Shown one piece after another: positions 38,273-48,615 of a DNA stretch of 64,000 bases. The stretch covers positions 1 through 64,000 of the forward strand of contig JAKLGU010000001.1 in NCBI GenBank assembly GCA_022710485.1. Reading direction: 5' to 3'. Both the position numbers and the translations under genes were made by a program. This stretch comes from Gemmatimonadota bacterium. GTDB lineage: Bacteria > Gemmatimonadota > Gemmatimonadetes > Gemmatimonadales > GWC2-71-9. Numbering within the stretch: the stretch's first letter is position 1; every line of letters begins with the position of its first letter. The notes beneath the pieces are model-generated. The model worked only from the letters and a program-made list of their open reading frames with translations. It made no database searches and was not told where the DNA came from.

Positions 38273-38311
38273 GGCGAGGGACGTTCTTCACGAATGTCCC
38301 TCGCCTTTTTT
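38273..38311 (+). terminator. Strong intrinsic terminator
   Basis: A 14-pair stem, GGCGAGGGACGTTC (38273-38286) against GAATGTCCCTCGCC (38292-38305) with one G-U pair and a 5-base loop, is followed by six T bases. It closes the small secreted protein gene and separates it from clpB. Confidence 0.92.
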
Positions 38312-38380
38312 CAGATGTGCGGTCGTACGCTGTCAGAACGGCAGATTTCAGCGGTATACCCCTTGCTTCCGTGACGCGCC

Positions 38381-41008
38381 ATGCTGAGACCCGAACGATT
38401 GACCCTCAAGGCACAGGAAGCGTTCCGCGACGCGTCGGAAGATGCCCGGCGCCGCGGCAATCCGGTGCTCAACGACACCCACCTCTTCGCGGCGCTGCTC
38501 GCGCAGGACGAGGGTGTGGTGCAGCCGCTCCTTCAAAAGGCCGGGCTCAACATCGCTGCGCTCAAGGACGCAGTCGAGCGGGAGCTCGCGCGGCTCCCGC
38601 GGCAGGAGGGGGCCACCGGCGAGCCCACTTTCAGCAGGGAGCTGCACAAGGTATTCGACAAGGCTGAAGAGGAGGCGAAGGCGCTGAAGGACGCCTACGT
38701 CTCCACGGAGCACCTCATCCTGGGGCTCGCGGCGGAAAAGGGAACGACTGCGCGCAACCTGCTCAACGAGAGCGAGGTCACCGCGGACGTCCTGCGCGAG
38801 GCGCTGGAAGGGGTGCGCGGCGGGCATCGCGTGGCGGACCAGTCACCGGAGGACCAGTACCAGGCGCTGCAGCGCTTCACGCGGAACCTCACCGACCAGG
38901 CCCGGAAGGGGAAACTCGACCCCGTCATCGGGCGGGACGAGGAGGTGCGCCGCGTGATGCAGGTGCTCTCGCGGCGCACCAAGAACAACCCGGTGCTCAT
39001 CGGCGAGCCTGGCGTCGGGAAGACCGCCATCGTCGAGGGCTTGGCCCAGCGGATCGTCCACGGCGACGTCCCCGACTCCCTCCGCAACAAGGACATCGTG
39101 GCGCTCGACATCGGCCTGCTGCTGGCCGGGGCCAAGTACCGGGGAGAGTTCGAGGAGCGGCTCAAGTCCGTTATCAAGGAGCTGACGGAGGCCGAGGGGC
39201 GGTACATCGTGTTCATCGACGAGATGCACACGCTCGTGGGGGCGGGCGCCGCCGAGGGGGCGGTGGACGCCAGCAACCTGCTGAAGCCGGCCCTGGCCCG
39301 CGGAGAGCTGCACGTTGTGGGCGCCACCACGCTCGACGAATACCGGAAGCACGTGGAAAAGGATGCGGCCCTCGAGCGCCGGTTCCAGCCGGTGCTGGTG
39401 GGCGAGCCCAACGTCACGGACACGATCGCCATCCTGCGCGGGCTCAAGGAGCGCTACGAAGTCCATCACGGCGTCCGCATCACCGACAACGCCCTGGTGG
39501 CGGCGGCCACCCTCTCCGACCGCTACATCGGGGACCGGTTCCTCCCGGACAAGGCGATCGACCTGGTGGACGAGGCCGCGAGCCGGCTCCGCATCGAGAT
39601 CGACAGTCTCCCGCAGGAAATCGACGAGGTCGAGCGTCGGCTGGTGCAGCTCGAAATCGAGCGGCAGGCGCTGCTGAAGGAGAAGGACAAGGCGGGCAAG
39701 GCGCGCCTGCAGGCGGTGGAGCAGGAGATCTCCGAGCTGAAGGAAAAGAGCGCCGGCATGAAGACGCAGTGGCAATCCGAAAAGGCGGCCATCGGCGAGC
39801 TGCAGGCAGCGCGCGCCGAGGTGGACGAGCTCCGGACCGAGGTGGACCTCGCCACCAGGCGGGGTGATCTCCAGAAGGCGGCCGAGCTCCGCTATGGCCG
39901 GATCCCCCAGCTGGAGGCCACCCTGCAGGCGCAGGAGGCCCGGCTCCAGGAGGTGCAGCGGAGCGCCCGGTACCTGAAGGAAGAGGTGGACGCCGACGAC
40001 ATCGCCGAGATCGTGGCGAAGTGGACCGGTATCCCGGTGTCGCGGATGATGGAGTCGGAGCGCGAGCGGCTCACCCGGCTCGAGGGCGAGCTGTCCCAGC
40101 GGGTCGTCGGCCAGCCGCAGGCGGTGGCGGCCGTGGCCAACGCCGTGCGGCGGAGCAGGGCGGGGCTGCAGGATCCCAACCGTCCCACAGGCTCGTTCAT
40201 CTTCCTGGGGCCCACCGGCGTCGGCAAGACCGAGACGGCGCGGGCGCTGGCCGATTTCCTCTTCGATGACGAGCGGGCCATCGTCAGGCTCGACATGTCG
40301 GAGTACATGGAGAAGCACGCGGTGGCACGCATGATCGGCGCCCCGCCGGGGTACGTGGGGTACGAGGAGGGCGGGCAGCTGACCGAGGCGGTCCGGCGCC
40401 GGCCCTACAGCGTGGTCCTCTTCGACGAGATCGAGAAGGCCCACGCCGACGTCTTCAACGTCCTCCTGCAGATCCTCGACGACGGGCGCCTGACCGACAG
40501 CCAGGGCCGGGTGGTGGATTTTCGCAATACCGTCATCATCATGACGAGCAACATCGGGGGCAGTCACATCGTGGACGCCGGCCCCACGGCGGACGACGAG
40601 GCGTGGGCCGTCGTGGACCGTGCGGTGCGAAACGAACTCCGCCACCACTTCCGGCCGGAGTTCCTCAACCGGGTGGACGACATCATCGTGTTCCGGCCGC
40701 TGTCGCGCGACGACATCCGGCACATCGTCGACCTGCAGCTCGCCAAGCTCGGGAAGCTGCTCGCCGACCGGAAGCTCGGCCTGGAGGTCACCCCGGAGGC
40801 CCGGGCGTACCTGGCGGAACTCGGATATGACCCGATCTATGGGGCGCGCCCCCTCAAGCGCGTCGTGCAGCAGCGACTGCAGAACCCGATCGCCCTCGAG
40901 GTGCTCGAGGGGCATTTCCCGGAGGGCTCGACGATCCGGGTCGTCCGCAAGGGCGACGAACTCACCTTCAGCACCACCGACGGTAGTTCGGAGCGGCCCG
41001 GTGCGTAG
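38381..41008 (+). CDS. clpB: ATP-dependent chaperone ClpB
   Basis: AAA+ disaggregase working with DnaK. The 875-residue protein has the Clp N-domain (residues 1-145), NBD1 with Walker A GEPGVGKT near residue 206, the long coiled-coil middle domain (about 400-520, rich in Glu/Lys/Leu) that marks ClpB, and NBD2 with [14 protein letters not shown]. Substrate loop [12 protein letters not shown] is present and no ClpP-binding IGF loop is evident. Upstream I see no CIRCE or sigma-32 site. A weak candidate promoter is TGTCAG (38331) with TATACC (38355). Confidence 0.96.
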   Translation: MLRPERLTLKAQEAFRDASEDARRRGNPVLNDTHLFAALLAQDEGVVQPLLQKAGLNIAALKDAVERELARLPRQEGATGEPTFSRELHKVFDKAEEEAKALKDAYVSTEHLILGLAAEKGTTARNLLNESEVTADVLREALEGVRGGHRVADQSPEDQYQALQRFTRNLTDQARKGKLDPVIGRDEEVRRVMQVLSRRTKNNPVLIGEPGVGKTAIVEGLAQRIVHGDVPDSLRNKDIVALDIGLLLAGAKYRGEFEERLKSVIKELTEAEGRYIVFIDEMHTLVGAGAAEGAVDASNLLKPALARGELHVVGATTLDEYRKHVEKDAALERRFQPVLVGEPNVTDTIAILRGLKERYEVHHGVRITDNALVAAATLSDRYIGDRFLPDKAIDLVDEAASRLRIEIDSLPQEIDEVERRLVQLEIERQALLKEKDKAGKARLQAVEQEISELKEKSAGMKTQWQSEKAAIGELQAARAEVDELRTEVDLATRRGDLQKAAELRYGRIPQLEATLQAQEARLQEVQRSARYLKEEVDADDIAEIVAKWTGIPVSRMMESERERLTRLEGELSQRVVGQPQAVAAVANAVRRSRAGLQDPNRPTGSFIFLGPTGVGKTETARALADFLFDDERAIVRLDMSEYMEKHAVARMIGAPPGYVGYEEGGQLTEAVRRRPYSVVLFDEIEKAHADVFNVLLQILDDGRLTDSQGRVVDFRNTVIIMTSNIGGSHIVDAGPTADDEAWAVVDRAVRNELRHHFRPEFLNRVDDIIVFRPLSRDDIRHIVDLQLAKLGKLLADRKLGLEVTPEARAYLAELGYDPIYGARPLKRVVQQRLQNPIALEVLEGHFPEGSTIRVVRKGDELTFSTTDGSSERPGA

Positions 41009-41468
41009 GGGGGGCGCGTCTCCTGCCGACGTGGTCTGGATGGAGGCCGCGCTGCGGCTGGCCATGTCGGCCGCGGTCCGGGGCGAGGTGCCGGTCGGCG
41101 CGCTTGTGGTGAGAGACGGGAAGGTGATCGCCCAGGCGCACAACGAGATGGTCCAGCGGAAGGACCCCACTGCCCACGCCGAGTTCCTGGCCATCCAGCG
41201 CGCGCTGGAAACGGTCGGCGAGGACCGGCTGGTCGATGCCACGCTGTACGTCACCCTCGAGCCGTGCGCCCAGTGCGCCGGCGCCATCGTCCTGAGCAAG
41301 GTCGGCACGGTGGTCTTCGGCGCCTGGGACAACCGGGCCGGAATGGCCGGGTCGGTCCACGATCTCCTGCGGCACCCCAGGCTGAATCACCGGCCGGAAG
41401 TGATTCCGGGTGTCATGGAGGAAGAGTGCGGGGAGGTCCTCAAGCAGTTCTTCAGGGCCCGCCGTTAA
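41001..41468 (+). CDS. tadA: tRNA-specific adenosine deaminase
   Basis: Converts A34 to inosine in tRNA-Arg(ACG). The 155-residue zinc deaminase has AHAEFLAIQ (zinc His, catalytic Glu) and [15 protein letters not shown] (two zinc cysteines), and the TadA-type [17 protein letters not shown] segment. The GTG at 41001 overlaps the clpB stop; an internal ATG at 41040 is an alternative start at MEAALRLAM. Confidence 0.93.
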   Translation: MRRGGASPADVVWMEAALRLAMSAAVRGEVPVGALVVRDGKVIAQAHNEMVQRKDPTAHAEFLAIQRALETVGEDRLVDATLYVTLEPCAQCAGAIVLSKVGTVVFGAWDNRAGMAGSVHDLLRHPRLNHRPEVIPGVMEEECGEVLKQFFRARR

Positions 41469-41494
41469 TGCCACCCGGACGGTAGGGATTGAGT

Positions 41495-41524
41495 TGACGT
41501 AACCCTGTGCAGCTGATTATTTTA
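41495..41524 (+). promoter_or_regulatory. Promoter for the fatty-acid hydroxylase gene
   Basis: TTGACG at 41495-41500 and TATTTT at 41519-41524 with 18-base spacing (TTATTT at 17). The leader is about 60 bases. Within 41469-41591 nothing else is evident. Confidence 0.6.
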
Positions 41525-41591
41525 GCCCCTGTCGAGTCGCGCCCTGTGCGCGAAGCTTCCAGTCAGGCATCGCGGTTCAGGAGAGCGCTCA

Positions 41592-42224
41592 ATGCCAGCG
41601 AAATACGTGTCCAACAAGGACGAAACCATCCCGCTCTTCAAGAGCCCCTGGCTCGAGCGGCTGTCACATATTCACCCGGCCACTCCGGCGGTGGTGTTCC
41701 TGCCGGTCGCCGGATGGTACCTCTGGCAGGGCCTGCAGGGCGCCTCGTGGCTCACGGTCGCCGGGCTGGTCGTCGCCGGGCTGTTCATCTGGACGCTGAC
41801 GGAATACTCGCTGCACCGCTGGGTCTTCCACTATCAGCCCACCAGCGACCTCGGCAAGAAGCTCCACTTCCTGATGCACGGCGTGCATCACGACTATCCG
41901 CAGGATCATACCCGGCTCGTCATGCCGCCGCCGGTGAGCATCCCGCTCGCCGCAGCGTTCGGCCTGCTCTTCTCGTGGCTCTTCGGGGCGCACTGGGAGG
42001 CGATCTTCGCCGGCTTCCTGGTGGGCTATGTCATCTACGACACCACGCACTACGCCACCCATCACTGGAAGATGCAGAGCGGGCTCGGCCGGTTCCTCCG
42101 GGAGTACCACCTCCGCCATCACTTCCGCGACGACGATCTCGGCTACGGCGTGAGCTCGCCCCTCTGGGACTACGTCTTCGGCACCGTCTCCACCCGGGCC
42201 AGGGCCGACCGCCAGGCGGCGTGA
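41592..42224 (+). CDS. Fatty-acid/sterol hydroxylase superfamily membrane protein
   Basis: Di-iron membrane oxygenase, 210 residues with three to four hydrophobic segments. All histidine clusters of the fatty-acid 2-hydroxylase type are present: HRWVFH, HGVHHDYPQD, HYATHH and HLRHHFRDDDLGYGVSSPLWD. The arrangement is closest to FA2H/Scs7, which 2-hydroxylates acyl chains of sphingolipids, so a role in modifying membrane lipid acyl chains is likely. The substrate is not determined. It has its own promoter and a downstream hairpin. Confidence 0.85.
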   Translation: MPAKYVSNKDETIPLFKSPWLERLSHIHPATPAVVFLPVAGWYLWQGLQGASWLTVAGLVVAGLFIWTLTEYSLHRWVFHYQPTSDLGKKLHFLMHGVHHDYPQDHTRLVMPPPVSIPLAAAFGLLFSWLFGAHWEAIFAGFLVGYVIYDTTHYATHHWKMQSGLGRFLREYHLRHHFRDDDLGYGVSSPLWDYVFGTVSTRARADRQAA

Positions 42225-42264
42225 TCGGGGTGCCGGCGCGGTCCCGACGCGGGCACACACGCCC

Positions 42265-42296
42265 AACGGGCCGCCGAGCGCATCGGCGGCCCGTTT
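42265..42296 (+). terminator. Hairpin terminator after the hydroxylase gene
   Basis: A perfect 13-pair stem: AACGGGCCGCCGA (42265-42277) against TCGGCGGCCCGTT (42283-42295), with a 5-base loop. The T tract is short (TTT), so termination may be moderate. Confidence 0.7.
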
Positions 42297-42365
42297 CGCG
42301 TTCCGCGCCCCGCCCCCGGCCAACCCGAGCGGAGCAATGGCCGTTCCCATGCTCAAAGTGAGCCG

Positions 42366-44315
42366 ATGCGCGCACGACTTCTGAGGATCAGGGACCAGTG
42401 GCGCCGTGACCTCCGGCGGCTCGCGGCTCGGGCGCGTCGCACCACGTCCGGTCCGGTCAACGCGGCGCAGGGCGTGTGGGACGACGTGGTCGATTGGTTC
42501 AATGGGCTCGAGTTCAATGAGAACGGCATTCTCCTCGGGTTCGCCGTGCTCATCGGGGTGGGCGCCGCCCTCGGCGCCATCGGCTTCTACAAGCTGATCG
42601 ACCTGGCTCACCGGGTGTTTTTCTCGCTGCCCGAATCGCTGCTGCCCTCCCTCGGCCTGCTGGCCTATCGACCCGTCCTCACTGCCGCCGGGGCGGTCGT
42701 CGCGTGGTACATCACCGCGCGTTTCGCCCGTGGGAACGACGGCATGAACATCCCGGACCTCCAGCGGGCCGTGCTGCGCCGTCACGGTGAGATTCCCACC
42801 CGGCCCGCCGTGGCTCGGACGGCGGCCAGCGCGGTGACGATCGGGAGCGGCGGATCGGCCGGGAGTGAGGGGCCGGTGGCGGTTTTCGGGGCGCTCATCG
42901 CCTCGCGGCTCAGTGCGCTCTTTCGCTTTTCAGGAAACCGAACCAGGATCCTGGTGGGGGCGGGCGCCGCGGCCGGGATTTCCGCGGCCTTCAACGCCCC
43001 GTTGGCTGGCGCCTTCTTCGCGCTGGAGGAGATTCTCGGCTCCTTCAGCACCGCCGCCTTTGCGCCCGTGGTGGTCAGCAGCGTCGTGGCGGCGGTCGTG
43101 TCGCGATCGGTGTTCGGTAACCATCCGGTCTTCCCCGTTCCGCTCGCGGAAGGGTACACGCTGACCCGGGAGGTGGCGCTCTTCTATCCGCTCCTGGGGC
43201 TCGTGACCGGCCTGGTTTCGGTGTTCTTCGTCCGCTGCTATTTCTGGGTGGACGGTCGGAGCCGGGCGGTCCGCCTCCCGCCCGCGTGGCTGGCCGCCGG
43301 TGGGGGCGCCCTGGTCGGCGGGCTGGCGTTTCTTTCGGGAGGGCTGCTGGTCGGGGCTGGGCATCTCGCAATCCCGCTTGACCGGTTTCGGGAGCTCTCC
43401 TGGTACCTTCTTGCGCTCCTGGCACTCGGTAAGATCGTCGCCACTTCGATCACACTGAACACGGGCGGATCAGGGGGCCTCCTCACGCCCTCACTCTTCG
43501 TCGGGGCGAGTGTCGGCGCCGCGTTCGGCTCCCTCGTCCTGACGCTGTTCCCGGGACTCCACCTGAGCGCGGAGCCGTACGCCCTCGTGGGAATGGGGGC
43601 CGTGATTGCGGCGGCCACGAACGCCCCGATGACCGGAATCTTCATGGTGTGGGAAATGACCGGGAATTCCGCGATCATCCTTCCCCTCATGTTGTCGGTG
43701 GTGGTCAGTCACGCCGTGGCACGGCGGCTGGAGCAGGATTCGTTGTACAGCGGGTGGCTCCGGCGGAGGGGGGAGCACATCGAGCATGGAGCGGATCGCG
43801 ACGTGCTGTCCGGGCTGCGGGTGGACGACGCATTCGACCGCAAACCCGCGGTCATTCCCGGTGAGGCGCCCGCGAGCCAATTCCTCACGCACCTGGGCTC
43901 GGGCAGCCAGGACCTGTTTCCGGTGGTGGACGAGCAGGGGACGCTCCTCGGCGTCCTGACGGTGCCGGAACTGGCCCGCATATCCCGGGAGGACCGGGAC
44001 CGCCACCCGACGATTCTGGCCCGCCAGGTGGTCCTTCCGAGCGAGACCCTGCAGCCCGGCGATTCGCTGCTCGAGGCGATGCGGCGGATGGGCGCCCGCG
44101 GCGCTGGCGCCCTCCCCGTGGTCGATCCGGCGGAACAGGGGCGCTTCGTCGGCCTCTTGAGTCAGGGGGACGTCTGGGGCCTCTACGAACGGATCCTGGC
44201 CGGCGCACCTGATCCACCGACGGCTTCCCCCGGGGGCGGGCTCACGCCAACCGCGAGGGGTGAGGTCGTCGTTTCCGCGGAGTCGCGCAAGGGGTCCAGC
44301 CGGGGGGCCTCGTAG
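42366..44315 (+). CDS. ClC-family chloride channel/antiporter with CBS pair
   Basis: Membrane chloride transporter of 649 residues. The ClC core (about residues 55-460) carries the selectivity motifs GSGGSAGSEGPVAVFG (equivalent of GSGIP and GREGP), a GAAAGISAAFNAPLAGAFFALEE stretch and GSGGLLTPSLFVGAS. The glutamate in GSEGP corresponds to the gating glutamate. Two CBS domains (about 490-610) follow and may sense nucleotides. The unconserved last 44 codons overlap an opposing gene. Confidence 0.92.
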   Translation: MRARLLRIRDQWRRDLRRLAARARRTTSGPVNAAQGVWDDVVDWFNGLEFNENGILLGFAVLIGVGAALGAIGFYKLIDLAHRVFFSLPESLLPSLGLLAYRPVLTAAGAVVAWYITARFARGNDGMNIPDLQRAVLRRHGEIPTRPAVARTAASAVTIGSGGSAGSEGPVAVFGALIASRLSALFRFSGNRTRILVGAGAAAGISAAFNAPLAGAFFALEEILGSFSTAAFAPVVVSSVVAAVVSRSVFGNHPVFPVPLAEGYTLTREVALFYPLLGLVTGLVSVFFVRCYFWVDGRSRAVRLPPAWLAAGGGALVGGLAFLSGGLLVGAGHLAIPLDRFRELSWYLLALLALGKIVATSITLNTGGSGGLLTPSLFVGASVGAAFGSLVLTLFPGLHLSAEPYALVGMGAVIAAATNAPMTGIFMVWEMTGNSAIILPLMLSVVVSHAVARRLEQDSLYSGWLRRRGEHIEHGADRDVLSGLRVDDAFDRKPAVIPGEAPASQFLTHLGSGSQDLFPVVDEQGTLLGVLTVPELARISREDRDRHPTILARQVVLPSETLQPGDSLLEAMRRMGARGAGALPVVDPAEQGRFVGLLSQGDVWGLYERILAGAPDPPTASPGGGLTPTARGEVVVSAESRKGSSRGAS

Positions 44316-45433
44316 TCCGAGGGCGGCACCCGAAGCACCAGCGCCGGCAGGAGGGTCACGCAGACAGTGTAGAGGACGAGGCCGCCGATCAAGGCGGAAG
44401 GCACTTCCGGCCGATCCCGCAGCAGATCCGCAAGCACCAGGGTGAACACCAGCGTAGGCAGCAGCGCGAGGCCGATCCGCAGGCTCTTGGCAGGGGGCTC
44501 CCCCAGCGCGAGCCGGCGATGCAGCGCGGTCTTGCCAAGGCGCAGCGCCACCCCGCCGACGACCAGCACCATCCCCGTCAGGAACGCCAGCGCCCCCAGC
44601 TCCTCGGGGCGGACGCCCTGGCCCGCCTTGAAGAAGTAGAACGGCACGAACACCGCCGCGAACGCCTCCACCCCAGCCAACACGCGTTCTGACGAGGCCG
44701 CCGGAAGTCGCGTGCGGAATTGGCGCGCCGCGAGCCCCACCAGGAAGGCCCCGACGAGGTAGTAGACGCCGAGCGCCCGCGTCGCGGAGGCGCAGACCAT
44801 CGCCACCATGAGCAGGAACGCGAACTCCGACTTCGGGGCGAAGGGGGCGACCCGCACGGCGAACCAGCGGAAGAGCGGCGGCAGCACAGCCAGCAAGCCG
44901 ATGAGCGCCAGCGTGCTGAGCGCCATGTGGCCGACGGAGGTGGACTGCAGCACCACGAACATCACGCCGAGCGCGAGAAACTCGGCCGAGATTGCCTTGG
45001 ACTTGGTCCACCGCTGCTCTGCAGGGGAAAGTCCGAGCGAGCCCAGGCTGTCGAGAATGAACCCCGCCGAGGGCGTGAGGATGGCGAGTCCCACCAGGGT
45101 CGCGGAGCGCGGGGTCAGGCCGAACACGGCGGCAACGACCACGGCCACGGCCAGTAGCGTGATACTCCAGGCGCCCAGGTGCTGCAGCAGCACGGGCAGG
45201 TCCGGCCGAAGCTCCTCGACGTCGGCGTCGAGGCCGGCGAGGAGGAAGAGGGCCACGATGCCGAACGTGGCGAGGAGCGCGATGGTCGGGTCGTGCTCGA
45301 ACAGCCCTAGCGCCGTCGCCGCCACGCCGAGCAAGAGGCTGGTGATGGCCGAGGGGAGGCGGTACCGCTGCAGGAACCGCGGCACCACGAACAGCACGAA
45401 GAGCAGCAGGATGTAGGTCAGGTCTCTCGGCAT
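44183..45433 (-). CDS. Cation:proton antiporter, Kef/CPA2 type
   Basis: A 416-residue membrane protein with about 12 to 13 hydrophobic helices (DLTYILLLFVLFVVPRFLQ, LATFGIVALFLLAGLDADVEELR, LVGLAILTPSAGFILDSLGSLG). FLLAGLDAD and the GL..TPSAGFILDSL segment match the CPA2 family signatures. There is no TrkA-N nucleotide-binding domain, so it is a bare transport core. The ion is unknown. The ATG at 45433 is the first start before the first helix. It lies 55 bases after prfC on the same strand. Its last 43 codons run antisense to the 3' end of the ClC gene. Confidence 0.87.
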   Translation of the reverse strand: MPRDLTYILLLFVLFVVPRFLQRYRLPSAITSLLLGVAATALGLFEHDPTIALLATFGIVALFLLAGLDADVEELRPDLPVLLQHLGAWSITLLAVAVVVAAVFGLTPRSATLVGLAILTPSAGFILDSLGSLGLSPAEQRWTKSKAISAEFLALGVMFVVLQSTSVGHMALSTLALIGLLAVLPPLFRWFAVRVAPFAPKSEFAFLLMVAMVCASATRALGVYYLVGAFLVGLAARQFRTRLPAASSERVLAGVEAFAAVFVPFYFFKAGQGVRPEELGALAFLTGMVLVVGGVALRLGKTALHRRLALGEPPAKSLRIGLALLPTLVFTLVLADLLRDRPEVPSALIGGLVLYTVCVTLLPALVLRVPPSDYEAPRLDPLRDSAETTTSPLAVGVSPPPGEAVGGSGAPARIRS

Positions 45434-45488
45434 GCACCAAGATGCGTCCGAACCCGGCCGGGCCGCAACGTCGCCGCGCGTGCGCCCG

Positions 45489-47093
<1,605 letters not shown>

Positions 47094-47131
47094 GGTAAAT
47101 CCTCCGGGTCGGGCGGGCGGGACGGGGTCGC

Positions 47132-47160
47132 TTGGCGGCGGCGACCTCGTCCGCTATTTT
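47132..47160 (+). promoter_or_regulatory. Promoter for tRNA-Ser(CGA)
   Basis: TTGGCG at 47132-47137 and TATTTT at 47155-47160 are 17 bases apart. Transcription would start near 47167, 26 bases before the tRNA. Confidence 0.7.
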
Positions 47161-47192
47161 GCGGCCGGCGAGAGATGTGTCGCCGTCGTTGA

Positions 47193-47279
47193 GGACAGGT
47201 GTCCGAGTGGCTGAAGGAGCCGGTCTCGAAAACCGGTGGGCCCGCAAGGGTCTCGTGGGTTCGAATCCCACCCTGTCCG
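47193..47279 (+). tRNA. tRNA-Ser(CGA)
   Basis: Class II tRNA of 87 bases. Acceptor stem GGACAGG (47193-47199) pairs with CCTGTCC (47272-47278) with discriminator G47279. The anticodon loop CTCGAAA gives CGA, which reads UCG. It has the long variable arm of serine tRNAs and the T-loop GGTTCGAATCC. The CCA end is not encoded. Confidence 0.96.
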
Positions 47280-47280
47280 T

Positions 47281-48198
47281 TTATTCCCTGATGTTCTTCC
47301 GCAGCGCCCCCACGTCCAGCACCGGAATCCCGCCCTCGGTCGGCACCATGATGATCATGTTGCTCGACCCCTTCATGTCGTGCAGGACCTCCAGGTACTG
47401 CTTGGTCAGCTGTTCCGGCGTCAGCGTCAGGTTGAGCAGGCGCTGCTGGTCGCTCTGCAGCCGGGCCACCTCCACCCGGTGCTTTTCCGTCTCGATCTGC
47501 TGTTCCTGTGCGATCTTGTTGTTGATGGCCTGGACCACCTGCGGCGGCGGCTCGAGGTTCCGGAGGTAGAACGCCGTGACGGTGGCAATCTGGAACGGCT
47601 CGCCGCCATTGCGCGGCCGAGTGAGCAGGGCCGAGTCGACCTCGTTCTCCATCAGGAGTGCGATGGCGTTCCGCTGGGAAACCTCGTTGATCGAGAAGGC
47701 GACCATCCCGTCGCGCACGCCGTTCCGGATGGCGTTGCGGACCACGTTGTCGATCTGCTCCTGACTGCCGATCTCCAGGAAGAGCCGTGGGGCCGTGGCG
47801 GGATCGATCTGGTACCGCAGGGCGGCGTCGATCTTCATGGACATCTGCTCGCTTGAGAGCGCCTCCATCTTCTCGGCCTCGTCGCCCGCCCTGGGGAACT
47901 GCTCCTCGCGGGTCGAGTACCGTTCCACCTCCGACCAGGGACTCACGAACCGGATGCCCGGCAGGAGCGGAATCGGGTCCACGGTGCCGAAGGCGTGACG
48001 GACCCCCACCTGGCCCGGCTGGATCACCACGACCGCCGACGTGAGGAGAACAAAGGCGCCGAGCCCGGCGAGACCCAGCCCGAGCGCACGGCCGATGGTC
48101 CCACCGGCGGAGGGGCCCTTCGCCCGGAGTCCGGCCGCGCCGAGCAGGACCAGGAAGCCGACGGCCAGGATGAAGAAGCCGAAGACGAGGTGACTCAT
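47281..48198 (-). CDS. SPFH/prohibitin-family membrane protein
   Basis: A 305-residue protein with two N-terminal membrane helices (LVFGFFILAVGFLVLLGAA and LGLAGLGAFVLLTSAVVVI) followed by an SPFH domain (QPGQVGVRHAFGTVDPIPL, LLPGIRFVSPWSEVERYSTR, DAALRYQID) and a C-terminal helical coil (QAINNKIAQEQQIETEKHRVE). SPFH proteins form large membrane rings that often modulate proteases such as FtsH; the partner here is unknown. The ATG at 48198 follows a GGGAG site. Its stop lies one base from the tRNA on the opposite strand. Confidence 0.87.
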   Translation of the reverse strand: MSHLVFGFFILAVGFLVLLGAAGLRAKGPSAGGTIGRALGLGLAGLGAFVLLTSAVVVIQPGQVGVRHAFGTVDPIPLLPGIRFVSPWSEVERYSTREEQFPRAGDEAEKMEALSSEQMSMKIDAALRYQIDPATAPRLFLEIGSQEQIDNVVRNAIRNGVRDGMVAFSINEVSQRNAIALLMENEVDSALLTRPRNGGEPFQIATVTAFYLRNLEPPPQVVQAINNKIAQEQQIETEKHRVEVARLQSDQQRLLNLTLTPEQLTKQYLEVLHDMKGSSNMIIMVPTEGGIPVLDVGALRKNIRE

Positions 48199-48227
48199 TG
48201 GGACTCCCACCGGTGAAAGGTTGGTGT

Positions 48228-48256
48228 AAGATAGAGGGCGTGGCCCGCCGGGCCAA
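48228..48256 (-). promoter_or_regulatory. Promoter for the SPFH gene
   Basis: On the minus strand TTGGCC (48256 to 48251) and TATCTT (48233 to 48228) are separated by 17 bases. Transcription would start near 48221, giving a leader of about 23 bases. Confidence 0.65.
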
Positions 48257-48278
48257 TCGAGACGATCGGAGGGATTTG

Positions 48279-48605
48279 ATGGCCGAGTTGCCGCGGGACA
48301 GGATCTACGTCGGGGCCAGCGGGCACGTCGTGGCGCTCGAGGGGTCGAGCGGCCGGGAAGTCTGGCGGACCAAGCTGCGCGGTCGAGGCTTCGTCAACGC
48401 CGGCCTGGCGGAGGGCCGACTGCTGGCGGCCACGGGCGGCCACCTGTTTTGCCTCGATCCGGTGACAGGCGCCGTGCTCTGGGATAACGAGCTCAAGGGG
48501 CTCGGGTTTGGCCTCATGAGCATTCCCGGAAGCGGCGGGGCGGGGGCGCTTGAGGCGGCCGCGGTGGCGGCGGAGCGCCAGCGCCGGGCCGCGGCGGCCA
48601 CGTGA
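48279..48605 (+). CDS. Small PQQ-type propeller-repeat protein
   Basis: A 108-residue protein with two PQQ-like blades (IYVGASGHVVALEGSSGREV and LLAATGGHLFCLDPVTGAVL) and an Ala/Gly/Arg-rich tail. There is no signal peptide, so it is cytoplasmic. Two blades cannot close a propeller, so it may form oligomers. CGGAGGGA lies 8 bases before ATG 48279. It ends 10 bases before a membrane kinase gene and is probably co-transcribed with it. Confidence 0.72.
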   Translation: MAELPRDRIYVGASGHVVALEGSSGREVWRTKLRGRGFVNAGLAEGRLLAATGGHLFCLDPVTGAVLWDNELKGLGFGLMSIPGSGGAGALEAAAVAAERQRRAAAAT

Positions 48606-48615
48606 GGAGCGCACC

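Noticed and set aside
38312-38380. Heat-shock control element (CIRCE or sigma-32) before clpB
   Set aside because: No TTAGCACTC-type inverted repeat or CTTGAA/CCCCAT pair was found.
38843-41332. Long open frame (829 codons) on the minus strand opposite clpB and tadA
   Set aside because: High-GC sequence leaves long antisense frames. The plus strand has clear ClpB and TadA motifs and the antisense protein has none.
43491-45440. Minus-strand frame of 649 codons overlapping the ClC gene and the antiporter
   Set aside because: It is an out-of-frame reading of the antiporter region. The antiporter frame at 44183-45433 has proper membrane helices and family motifs.
47281-47290. Terminator for tRNA-Ser(CGA) in the TTTATT stretch after the tRNA
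   Set aside because: There is no hairpin before it other than the tRNA itself, and the bases belong to the opposing stop codon region.
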